Shown in pieces: positions 1 through 6,376 of a stretch of 17,167 nucleotides of DNA (positions are counted from its first letter, which is position 1; every line of letters begins with the position of its first letter). The notes below the pieces were generated by a model. The model was not told where the DNA came from and did no database searches. It saw only the letters and a list, made by a program, of their open reading frames with translations. This DNA is from an uncultured bacterium (GTDB lineage Bacteria; Bipolaricaulota; Bipolaricaulia; UBA7950; UBA9294): NCBI GenBank assembly GCA_903859225.1, contig CAIOLV010000151.1, forward strand, positions 1-17,167. Reading direction: 5' to 3'. Both the position numbers and the translations under genes were made by a program.

Positions 1-435
1 GGTCGCTTGGCCGGTGATCAGGAGGCGGTGAGCGCCGATCTCGTTCAGTACGCTCACAAGCGTCGTATTCTGAAACGAGTCCGCCACCGTCTTCCAGACG
101 ATCGGCTCGCCGGGCAACGGAGCGATCGCTGAGACGGTGTCCAGTTGCGGATCCCCGATCGCATATCCGGGAGCCACGTACTGGACGTACACAATCGGAA
201 TCCCCGCGGCACGGGCAGCGGCGAGGACATCCACAAGCTTGTCCACGAGCTGCACCCCGTCGATCGTCGTCAACTCGCTCGCCGTGCTCAATGCGACGCA
301 GATGTTCTGGACGTCGATGACGAGCAGTGCCGTGCCACAGCTTCCCGGCGGAACGGCATCGGATGCTGCACGGAGTTGCCATCCCCCCGCGAGGACCAGA
401 ACTCCCGCCACAAGCATCGATACTATTCGCCGCAT
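1..435 (-). CDS. Exported isochorismatase-family hydrolase, 3' part cut by window edge
   Basis: The gene enters from the left edge, so only the first 145 residues are visible. It starts at ATG 435, preceded by an AGGAGGAGGAA ribosome binding site. Residues 1-24 form a basic-hydrophobic signal peptide, so the enzyme probably acts outside the cytoplasm, which is unusual for this mostly cytoplasmic family. The cysteine hydrolase core begins with TALLVIDVQN, giving the catalytic Asp41, and the catalytic Lys115 sits in IVWKT. The window ends at LLITGQAT, just before the expected H-x-C-V motif with the nucleophilic cysteine. It is clearly a paralogue of the gene immediately upstream (525-1157), sharing the IDVQN, LAAAR.AGIP and AIAPL..P..WK blocks, with an 89-base gap between them. 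The substrate cannot be inferred; the family includes isochorismatases, nicotinamidases and N-carbamoyl amidohydrolases. Confidence 0.85.
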   Translation of the reverse strand, partial: MRRIVSMLVAGVLVLAGGWQLRAASDAVPPGSCGTALLVIDVQNICVALSTASELTTIDGVQLVDKLVDVLAAARAAGIPIVYVQYVAPGYAIGDPQLDTVSAIAPLPGEPIVWKTVADSFQNTTLVSVLNEIGAHRLLITGQAT

Positions 436-506
436 GCTTCCTCCTCCTCACGTCTCGTTACCGACCCGCCCCGGCCTGACCCCAAGTCCGGCTGCCGCGC
501 CTCCCA

Positions 507-523
507 AGCGGGGCTAGGCCGCT
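507..523 (-). terminator. Short GC-rich hairpin after the second isochorismatase-like gene
   Basis: AGCGG (507-511) and CCGCT (519-523) form a 5-bp stem around a 7-base loop directly after the stop codon at 525. There is no T-run, so it may be only a weak or factor-dependent terminator, or chance. Confidence 0.2.
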
Positions 524-524
524 C

Positions 525-1157
525 CTAGGGTGCTATCGGGCTTGCACAGCCGAACTGGGGGAAGTTGATCTCCGTGCTAGGGACGACGTGCACACCGAGA
601 ATCGGCCAATTCGCGTTGTAGTACGTCTCGAGGCCCGGGCCGGCCGTGTCGCCATGCGCGTCCGCAATCACCCACGTCTCGTAGGCTCCTCCGATCGCGC
701 CGTACAGGGTCTCATTCACGCATCCGTGGGTTGCCAGTCCACAGAGGAGCACGCGGTTGACGCCCATGCCGGAGAGCAGGTTCTTGAGCTCCGTCTGCAT
801 GAACGCGTCGGATGTCGGCTTCCAGATGACCGGATCTCCTTCGAGCGGCGCGATCGCTGCAACGATGTCGCCGAGCGGGTTCCCGTTCGCGAAGCGCTGC
901 TCGATCTGCTTGATGTAGATCACGGGGATGCCGGCGCCGCGCGCCGCCGCCAGGACGGCGACGAGACGCGTCACGAGGTCCGCGCCGTCGACGGTGGCTA
1001 AACCGGTTCGCGGGACATAGGCGTTCTGCACGTCGATAACGAGAAGAGCCGTCGTGCACCCTCCGCCACCCGAACCCTCCTGCGCCGTCTGAGCGCATGC
1101 GGCGCTCGCGCAGATGAGGGAAACCGCGACAACCAACAGCCAACCGAACCTGCTCAT
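525..1157 (-). CDS. Exported isochorismatase-family cysteine hydrolase
   Basis: A 210-residue protein. The ATG at 1157 is chosen because AGGAGGAA lies 6 bases upstream and because translation from there begins with a signal peptide (residues 1-23, ending ASAACAQ); the frame stays open further upstream without such features. Cys21 could make it a lipoprotein, although the lipobox is poor. The isochorismatase-like core is complete: catalytic Asp42 in LLVIDVQN, Lys113 in IWKP and the nucleophile Cys146 in LATHGCVNETL. Known relatives hydrolyse amides or vinyl ethers. The substrate is not readable, and no siderophore, nicotinamide or pyrimidine pathway genes are nearby to help. Cys34 and Cys204 lie near the two ends of the mature chain and could form a disulfide, consistent with export. 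It lies upstream of its truncated paralogue and is probably co-transcribed with it. Confidence 0.9.
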   Translation of the reverse strand: MSRFGWLLVVAVSLICASAACAQTAQEGSGGGGCTTALLVIDVQNAYVPRTGLATVDGADLVTRLVAVLAAARGAGIPVIYIKQIEQRFANGNPLGDIVAAIAPLEGDPVIWKPTSDAFMQTELKNLLSGMGVNRVLLCGLATHGCVNETLYGAIGGAYETWVIADAHGDTAGPGLETYYNANWPILGVHVVPSTEINFPQFGCASPIAP

Positions 1158-1278
1158 GAGTCTTCCTCCTCCAGCGCCCGGGACCGGGGGTTGCGGGGAA
1201 ACGGCCCGGCACGGTGCGATTCTGCCAGATCTCGTTGAAGAATCTGTGAGGATCACTCCGGCGAAGAGGGTGCGCGGG

Positions 1279-2022
1279 CTACGCCTGGGTGGCGGAGTCC
1301 CCCGCCCGGGCGAGAAGCGCTCGAGCGGCGTCGGAAGCGCGCCCCTCTTCTCCCGGCGGGATCGGGATCATCGCCACCGCGTCTTGCAGGCCGAGACGAA
1401 GCGGAGTTGTGTACTCGACGCGGAGCACGGGGACCGCGCCCGCGACGACTCCCACGTCCGCGACGCGCGCCCCGAACTGCGCCCACGCGTGAAGCATCCC
1501 AAAGACGTACGCGGCCTCAAGGGAGACGAAGGCCTCGGGGATCTGCCGGCGGCGGCACCTGCGCTCAAGAAAGGGCTCTATCGCGGCCACGGCAGCGAGG
1601 GCGATAATCGCCACGAGGAGAACGCCGATCACAACTCCCCGAGCTTGCGGTCGCGCGAGGACGAAGAGGAACGCGAGCGCCGTGCAGACGGCGGCCGTGA
1701 CGCGGAGGAGAGCCCAGTTTCGCCTTCGGCTCTCGATAAATCCGCGATCCGCTTGCTCCGCCCGGAGGCTCTCCGGGTACGTCCAATGGAGGAGGGCTCC
1801 TCCGTCAGCAAGGAGACGTGCGACGACGCGCGCACGGGCCGCAGAGATCGCGGAGACGCCGGCTCCCGACATGGCCACGATGCCTCCCGCGAACGCGACC
1901 GCGTAGCCTCCGCTCATGCCGTCCATGCCCACTGCAAAGGGAAGAACCACACCGGCGACTCCGGCCAGCGACACGGCCGCCCATGCGGCCGCGGCTTCAG
2001 CCTGCCGGTTCCTTCGCTTCAT
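1279..2022 (-). CDS. Four-helix membrane protein of unknown function
   Basis: I do not recognise a family. From ATG 2022 the product is 247 residues. Two hydrophobic hairpins are visible, about residues 12-32 with 38-60 and about 105-123 with 128-148, each followed by Arg-rich stretches (for example LERRCRRRQ, 152-160) that should face the cytoplasm. The loop between them holds LLHWTYPE (77-84). The last 85 or so residues look soluble. The start is uncertain: the ATG has only a weak TGGGA upstream, but it overlaps the stop codon of a 16-codon ORF (2019-2069) that has its own AGAGG site, so it may be translated by coupling. A GTG at 2076 in the same frame would add 18 residues, but the GAGG site sits too close to it. 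The gene lies between an exported transglutaminase-like gene upstream and the isochorismatase-like pair downstream, with no functional link visible. Confidence 0.75.
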   Translation of the reverse strand: MKRRNRQAEAAAAWAAVSLAGVAGVVLPFAVGMDGMSGGYAVAFAGGIVAMSGAGVSAISAARARVVARLLADGGALLHWTYPESLRAEQADRGFIESRRRNWALLRVTAAVCTALAFLFVLARPQARGVVIGVLLVAIIALAAVAAIEPFLERRCRRRQIPEAFVSLEAAYVFGMLHAWAQFGARVADVGVVAGAVPVLRVEYTTPLRLGLQDAVAMIPIPPGEEGRASDAARALLARAGDSATQA

Positions 2023-2069
2023 GATCCCAGTGTAGCCAGTCCCACGCCTAGCCTCACGAGCGGAGTCAT
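2019..2069 (-). CDS. Possible 16-residue leader peptide coupled to the membrane protein gene
   Basis: ATG at 2069 is preceded by AGAGG with a 6-base spacer and opens a 16-codon ORF (MTPLVRLGVGLATLGS). Its TGA overlaps the ATG of the membrane protein as ATGA (2022-2019). The downstream gene lacks a convincing ribosome binding site, so the ORF could deliver ribosomes to it. The peptide is hydrophobic, rich in Leu and Gly. It could equally be a chance short ORF; conservation in relatives would decide. Confidence 0.3.
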   Translation of the reverse strand: MTPLVRLGVGLATLGS

Positions 2070-2188
2070 CACACACCTCTTGGGGACCCAGAGTCCGAAT
2101 CCACGCCTCGGCTACTCGAACAGCTTGCCCCCGGGATGCACCTCCACTCGGCTGGACTCCCCTCTCCGCCTCGCATCAGAAGGGGCGG

Positions 2189-4114
2189 CTACGGCTCCTT
2201 GCGGAGTAAGACGGCCGTCGCACTGTCGGCAACGGCCGCGTCGATGACCTCCTTCAACTCCTCGTACTCGAGAGGATCGACGCCGTCGCAGTCGATGATC
2301 AGCTCTCGCGCGACTGTCACCTGGCACCGGTCCACCGCATACGTCGCAAAGTAGGATGCAACAGACGTACAGACGACTTGGTCCGCGGGAAGCGAGACCA
2401 CTTCAACGCCCTCGGGGAGCTCCAGCGTCGTCGCCCAGGTCACATCCTGAGGCATGACGGGTTCGGTGCAGTCGATTGCCTCGGAGCTCACGATTCTCGC
2501 CAGCTCAAGCAAGGTGCCGGAACCGTATAGCGCGACCGGAGGAAGGGCGCTGACCGCAAGCTCCTCGTCCGTCCACGCCCCGAAGAGCGAGCCTCGAACC
2601 TCGAATTGCAGGATGACGGGTTCTTCCCGGCTGAGAAACGTGGCGGAGTGGGTCTGGATTCGCGGGCTGGGCATCTCGCCGTACACGATCCAGGCAGCAT
2701 TCTCGTCCGTCATGGCGGGCGGCCCGGCGATGTATCTCTCCGTCACCTGTCCTGCCGCTGCGCCAGCTGTGAATTGACCCGCCACGACAGTCGCACCATC
2801 TATGGCAAGATCTACGCGATACTCTGTGTCGGTCATCCACCCGCGCGGGGTTCTCGCCGGGACCGCCACAAGATCGCCTCGGAACCCGTCGCTCGACGTG
2901 TCGGAGAGCACCCACACTGTGGTGTTGGAAACCATCATCCCGCGAGAAGGAGTGCACCACCAGCATGTCGGATCGAGGATCCTCAGGCCCCCGTCGGCCA
3001 GACGGACCGCCGTGACCACGTGGTCGATGCAGTCAATGTTCCATGCGACGTCGCCAACTCCATCCGCGAGATCGCATTCCGTAGAGACGAGGGCCGGGTA
3101 CGCCTCGATCCCTGCCTCGGCAAGAAGGGCGATGAGGAGGGCGGACTTCGCCTTGCAGTCTCCCTGACGTCGCAGGAGCGTCTCCGCCGCGGGCTTCGCC
3201 TGCCAGCCCCCAAGGCGGAACGTCGTCGCAAGGTATCGAATCTCATCGCGAACGAACTCGAAGAGCACGCGAATCGTTTCTTCTTCGCCGATCACCCCGA
3301 CGAGAAGCTCATCGGCTTTCGCCGCGATTCCCGTCATGTCCTCCGACCGACCGGAGAGGTAGTCCCGCACGTCATCTGCAAGTGCGTCCCAGCTCGGGTA
3401 CTGCGAGACAATGAGGAACGGGCGCGTCGTATAGGAGACGCAAGGGCAGGTCGCCCACGGTCGTTCGTCCGATCCCTCCACGACGATCGACCCCGGATCA
3501 ACCTGGGTCACGGTGACGGACTCGTCGTCCTCGGCATTCCGCAGCTCGTAGCGGAGGCCGATCCCCGTGTGATCGGTGAACGCGACGCGCTGGGCGACCA
3601 CCCAGACAACGTCGGAGAGTGCAAGCCCGGCGGAGAAGAGCGGGAACCGCGGCTGGCAGACCGCCTCGATGGCATACTCTACTACACAGCCCGCACCGAC
3701 CCGCGGGAAGCCGATGGTGAGGTTCCAGTTGTCGGTCAGCACATCGGACCTTTGTTGTGGTCGCGTGGACGTGATGGCCGTGGCATCTATGTTCTCTCCG
3801 GTCGGCAGGATGGTCCGAGCAAACAGGACGTGAATCTCATCGAGCGTCGACTTGTAGGGAAACTTGACTGGTGTGGCAGAGGATATTCCGTCGGTCGTCC
3901 GGACCCAGATGATCTTGTGCTCGCGCATCACGACAACGCCTCCGCTTTGGATGTCGAACGAGACATCCTCCAAGAGCCGGACGGCCGGCAGGTTACCGAC
4001 GTCGTACTCGGGGATCCGGGCGAGCACGTCGGCTGGGGATTCCTGCGCGCTGGCGAGCGCTACAGAGATGAGAGAGACGGCAAGGGCAACAACCATCACC
4101 GAGATACGATGCAC
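2189..4114 (-). CDS. Exported DUF3857 / transglutaminase-like protein
   Basis: A 641-residue protein beginning with GTG at 4114, supported by AAAGGAG six bases upstream. Residues 1-23 are a signal peptide ending ALASA, so it should work in the envelope or outside. About 45-240 is beta-rich and matches the layout of DUF3857. About 270-390 is a transglutaminase-like papain-fold domain with the full triad: Cys320 in RQGDCKAKSALL, His365 in IDHVVTAV and Asp381 in ILDPT. Bacterial members of this architecture are thought to be proteases or peptide-modifying enzymes, but substrates are largely unknown. About 400-641 is another beta-rich region, perhaps DUF3858-like. Many cysteines stand out, including CPC (223-225) and CWWC (384-387, three residues after the catalytic Asp), suggesting disulfides. 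It is divergently oriented from the flavin reductase gene. Confidence 0.88.
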   Translation of the reverse strand: MHRISVMVVALAVSLISVALASAQESPADVLARIPEYDVGNLPAVRLLEDVSFDIQSGGVVVMREHKIIWVRTTDGISSATPVKFPYKSTLDEIHVLFARTILPTGENIDATAITSTRPQQRSDVLTDNWNLTIGFPRVGAGCVVEYAIEAVCQPRFPLFSAGLALSDVVWVVAQRVAFTDHTGIGLRYELRNAEDDESVTVTQVDPGSIVVEGSDERPWATCPCVSYTTRPFLIVSQYPSWDALADDVRDYLSGRSEDMTGIAAKADELLVGVIGEEETIRVLFEFVRDEIRYLATTFRLGGWQAKPAAETLLRRQGDCKAKSALLIALLAEAGIEAYPALVSTECDLADGVGDVAWNIDCIDHVVTAVRLADGGLRILDPTCWWCTPSRGMMVSNTTVWVLSDTSSDGFRGDLVAVPARTPRGWMTDTEYRVDLAIDGATVVAGQFTAGAAAGQVTERYIAGPPAMTDENAAWIVYGEMPSPRIQTHSATFLSREEPVILQFEVRGSLFGAWTDEELAVSALPPVALYGSGTLLELARIVSSEAIDCTEPVMPQDVTWATTLELPEGVEVVSLPADQVVCTSVASYFATYAVDRCQVTVARELIIDCDGVDPLEYEELKEVIDAAVADSATAVLLRKEP

Positions 4115-4184
4115 AGTCTACTCCTTTCCACGCTGTTCTACGGACGAAGGCCTCTTGTTCCGCGTTTCTTATGACAGTCTACTC
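4113..4184. repeat. Pair of 11-base direct repeats (ACAGTCTACTC)
   Basis: ACAGTCTACTC occurs at 4113-4123, overlapping the GTG start of the transglutaminase-like gene, and again at 4174-4184, 61 bases away. Both copies are followed by C/T-rich DNA. They could be a small duplication or protein binding sites in the divergent intergenic region; function unknown. Confidence 0.5.
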
Positions 4185-4264
4185 TTCCCCGTTGCCCTTG
4201 ACCAGCCTCTCTGGCATTGCACGTGCGTGTCCACATCGCGCTCAGGAGGTAGAATCGGGCAGTC

Positions 4265-4279
4265 AAAAAAAGGGGGGGG
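4265..4279 (+). repeat. A7G8 homopolymer tract serving as the ribosome binding site
   Basis: Seven A residues (4265-4271) run straight into eight G residues (4272-4279), then a single T and the ATG of the flavin reductase gene. The G-run is the only purine-rich element at Shine-Dalgarno distance. Such runs are prone to slipped-strand length change, which here would alter spacing rather than reading frame. An AGGAGG at 4244-4249 lies too far upstream to serve this ATG. Confidence 0.6.
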
Positions 4280-4280
4280 T

Positions 4281-4856
4281 ATGAAGCGTTCGCTCGGCCC
4301 AGCAACACTGGCTCTCCCGTCGCCTGTTTGGGTGATCGGAACGTATGACTCCGCCAATGCCGCCAATCTCATGACCGCCGCCTGGGCGGGCATCGCCTGT
4401 TCGAAGCCTCCAGCCGTAGCCATCTCGCTGCGCGAGGCGACCTACACGTACGCCAACATCGTTGAGCGAAAGGCGTTCACCGTGAATGTGCCGTCCGCCA
4501 GCCAAGCGCAGGTCGCGGACTTCCTCGGCATCGTCTCCGGCCGCGACGTGGACAAGTTCGCCGACGCCGGACTCACGGCGGTTGGGAGCGAGCTGGTGGA
4601 CGCGCCGCTCGTCGCCGAATTCCCCCTCTCTCTCGAGTGCCGTCTGTTGCAGACGGTGAAGATCGGTCTTCACACGCTCTTCGTCGGCGAGATCGTCGAC
4701 GTCAAGGCGGAGGAAGGCGTGGTGAGGCACGGCCTTCCCGCGATGGATCTCGTGTCGCCCCTCTTGTTCTCCGCCGGAGAGCAGAGCTACTACGCTGTCG
4801 GCGATCCTCTAGGGAAGGCCTTTCGCCTCGGGCGCGACCTCGTCCGCAAGCCCTGA
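4281..4856 (+). CDS. Flavin reductase-like FMN-binding protein
   Basis: A 191-residue protein from ATG 4281; the frame is open upstream for over 400 bases, but that part is antisense to the transglutaminase-like gene and is not coding. About residues 8-165 match the flavin reductase-like domain (DIM6/NTAB, split-barrel fold): LPSPVWVIGTYD near the N terminus, ANLMTAAWAGIACSKPPAVAIS, and AFTVNVPSASQ. Members bind FMN and reduce free flavin with NAD(P)H, or act as flavoprotein oxidoreductases; the exact reaction cannot be assigned. The end carries LFSAGEQSYYAVGDPLGKAFRLGRDL, as is common for this subgroup, which is often linked to small-molecule or xenobiotic metabolism. It is followed by an MFS transporter on the same strand after 108 bases. 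Its start is preceded by the unusual A7G8 tract. Confidence 0.88.
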   Translation: MKRSLGPATLALPSPVWVIGTYDSANAANLMTAAWAGIACSKPPAVAISLREATYTYANIVERKAFTVNVPSASQAQVADFLGIVSGRDVDKFADAGLTAVGSELVDAPLVAEFPLSLECRLLQTVKIGLHTLFVGEIVDVKAEEGVVRHGLPAMDLVSPLLFSAGEQSYYAVGDPLGKAFRLGRDLVRKP

Positions 4857-4870
4857 CGGCGTCCGTCTGC

Positions 4871-4927
4871 GTCGCGCACGGGCTTTGCCAGGCAGTAGCG
4901 CGCCGCGTATCGTTCCGTCCGTGCGAC
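4871..4927 (+). other. Imperfect inverted repeat between flavin reductase and MFS genes
   Basis: GTCGCGCACGG (4871-4881) can pair with CCGTGCGAC (4919-4927) with a two-base bulge, enclosing a loop of about 37 bases. It could be a weak transcriptional attenuator or an operator between the two plus-strand genes; the long loop makes it uncertain. Confidence 0.2.
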
Positions 4928-4964
4928 AGGGATCCGACCAGGGGGGTTCGTTCGGGAGGGTGGC

Positions 4965-6341
4965 ATGCGACTCGTGAGACCATGGGATCCAGACCATTGG
5001 GTTCCGACGTTCACCGCCATCTGGGGAGCCGAGGCTCTGTCGCTCTTCGGCACCCAACTGGTGCAATTCGCCCTCGTGTGGTGGATCACGAAGTCGACCG
5101 GTTCCGCAACGGTCCTCGCGGGGGCGACACTCGTCGCGCTCTTCCCTCAGATTGCCATCGCGCCGCTTGCCGGCGCGCTCGTCGATCGCTGGGACCGCCG
5201 CTGGGTGATGATTCTCTCCAATGCCGGCATCGCACTGAGCACGCTTCTGCTCGCGCTCGTCTTCGCGCTCGGCAAGGTGCAGATCTGGCACATCTACGTC
5301 GCCATGCTCGTTCGCGCGACGGGTGCCGCATTCCGCTGGCCGGCGATGCAGGCGTCAACGGCGATGATGGTGCCCCAGCGTCACCTGGCGAGGGTCGGCG
5401 GACTCAACAACAGCCTGTTCGGGCTGGCATCCATCGTCTCGCCCCCGCTCGGCGCTCTCCTGATCGAGCTTTTGACTCCCAGGGGCGTCCCAGCCGCGGA
5501 CATCGAAGCCGCGCGCCAGGCGATCGTCCCTCTTCTCGGGCTCGACTTCGCGGCGGCCTGCCTCGCGATCCTCCCCCTCTCGCTGGTGCGCATTCCTTTG
5601 CCCAAGCGCAGGGACGCGGTTGCTGCCAAGAGCACCGTTCTAGCCGACTTCCGTGAGGGGCTTCGGTTCGTCACGGGCTGGCGCACGCTGTTCGCCATTG
5701 TCATCGCCGCGTCCGCCATCACGCTCTTCTCGAACCCCGCCATCTCTCTCATGCCTTTGCTCGTGACCAAGCACTTCCACGGGGGCGCCATTCAGTTGGC
5801 GGGACTTCAGGCCGCGTTCGGATTCGGCCTCCTGATCGGCGGGGCGCTGCTCGGGATCTGGGGAGGGTTCAAGAAGCGGATGACGACCGCACTCTTGTCT
5901 CTGTTCCTTCAAGGAATCGGGTTTGCCGCCGTAGGCCTCGTCCCATCGAGCGGGTTCCCGATGGCTCTTGGCGCCTTGGCCCTTGTCGGGTTGATGAACC
6001 CGATCTGTACTGGGTCGCTGTTCGCCATGGTCCAATCCACCGTCCCTCATGAGATGCAGGGACGCGTCATGTCTCTCCTCATCAGCCTTGCCACCGCAGC
6101 GGCGCCCCTCGGGCTGGCCGCGGCGGGCCCGATCGCCGACCGATACGGAATCGGTATCTGGTTCCTCATTGCCGGGGTGGCGATGGTCGCCGTAGCACTC
6201 TTCTCCGTGCTGACGCCCGCCATCCGCGAAGTCGAGTCTCGCGGGATCCCGCCTCACATTCTCCAGAGATACGGCTCCGCGGCGTCCCCGCTCGTGGGCG
6301 ATGCAGGCCAAGACGCATCATCGGGCGAGCCCCCCGCGTAG
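4965..6341 (+). CDS. MFS transporter, enterobactin-exporter/macrolide-efflux-like (DHA3 type)
   Basis: A 458-residue polytopic membrane protein starting at ATG 4965 with GGGAGG upstream. It has about 10-12 hydrophobic segments and the major facilitator motif A region between helices 2 and 3 (GALVDRWDRRWVMI, about 69-82). The N-terminal pattern WGAEALSLFGTQLVQFALVWWI and the later VPHEMQGRVMSL are typical of the MFS_3 / EntS- and Mef-like group, proton-driven exporters of siderophores or drugs. The cargo cannot be told from sequence. The C-terminal tail after the last helix (about 425-458) is hydrophilic. It follows the flavin reductase gene and converges with the ferredoxin-like gene, with only 35 bases between stops. 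Confidence 0.9.
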   Translation: MRLVRPWDPDHWVPTFTAIWGAEALSLFGTQLVQFALVWWITKSTGSATVLAGATLVALFPQIAIAPLAGALVDRWDRRWVMILSNAGIALSTLLLALVFALGKVQIWHIYVAMLVRATGAAFRWPAMQASTAMMVPQRHLARVGGLNNSLFGLASIVSPPLGALLIELLTPRGVPAADIEAARQAIVPLLGLDFAAACLAILPLSLVRIPLPKRRDAVAAKSTVLADFREGLRFVTGWRTLFAIVIAASAITLFSNPAISLMPLLVTKHFHGGAIQLAGLQAAFGFGLLIGGALLGIWGGFKKRMTTALLSLFLQGIGFAAVGLVPSSGFPMALGALALVGLMNPICTGSLFAMVQSTVPHEMQGRVMSLLISLATAAAPLGLAAAGPIADRYGIGIWFLIAGVAMVAVALFSVLTPAIREVESRGIPPHILQRYGSAASPLVGDAGQDASSGEPPA

Positions 6342-6353
6342 CCGCTGCGGACC

Positions 6354-6375
6354 GGCGGGCAGCCAGGCTGCCGCC
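6354..6375. terminator. Hairpin between two convergent genes
   Basis: GGCGGGCAGC (6354-6363) pairs with GCTGCCGCC (6367-6375): nine base pairs with one bulged G and a CAG loop. It fills the 35-base gap between the MFS stop (6341) and the opposing stop (6377), as expected for a shared bidirectional terminator. There is no T-run on either side, so intrinsic termination is not assured. Confidence 0.5.
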
Positions 6376-6376
6376 C

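Noticed and set aside
2090..2168. A stretch on the minus strand beginning GGAGAGG and holding GTTCGAG, briefly resembling a serine tRNA
   Set aside because: No 3' sequence pairs with the 5' acceptor arm, and no coherent anticodon stem or T-arm pairing can be drawn.
2606..4174. A 522-codon open frame on the plus strand opposite the transglutaminase-like gene, and similar long antisense frames at 1114-2247, 10197-11231, 10540-11649 and 12698-13891
   Set aside because: These lie wholly or mostly opposite well supported genes, are rich in Arg, Asp, Gly and His as expected from high-GC antisense frames, show no domains and have no convincing ribosome sites.
4244..4249. AGGAGG as the ribosome site of the flavin reductase gene
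   Set aside because: It is more than 30 bases from the ATG, and no other in-frame start lies close downstream.
4217..4255. TTGCAC and TAGAAT upstream of the flavin reductase gene as a promoter
   Set aside because: The two elements are 27 bases apart, too far for a sigma70 promoter; no better -35 lies at 16-18 bases.
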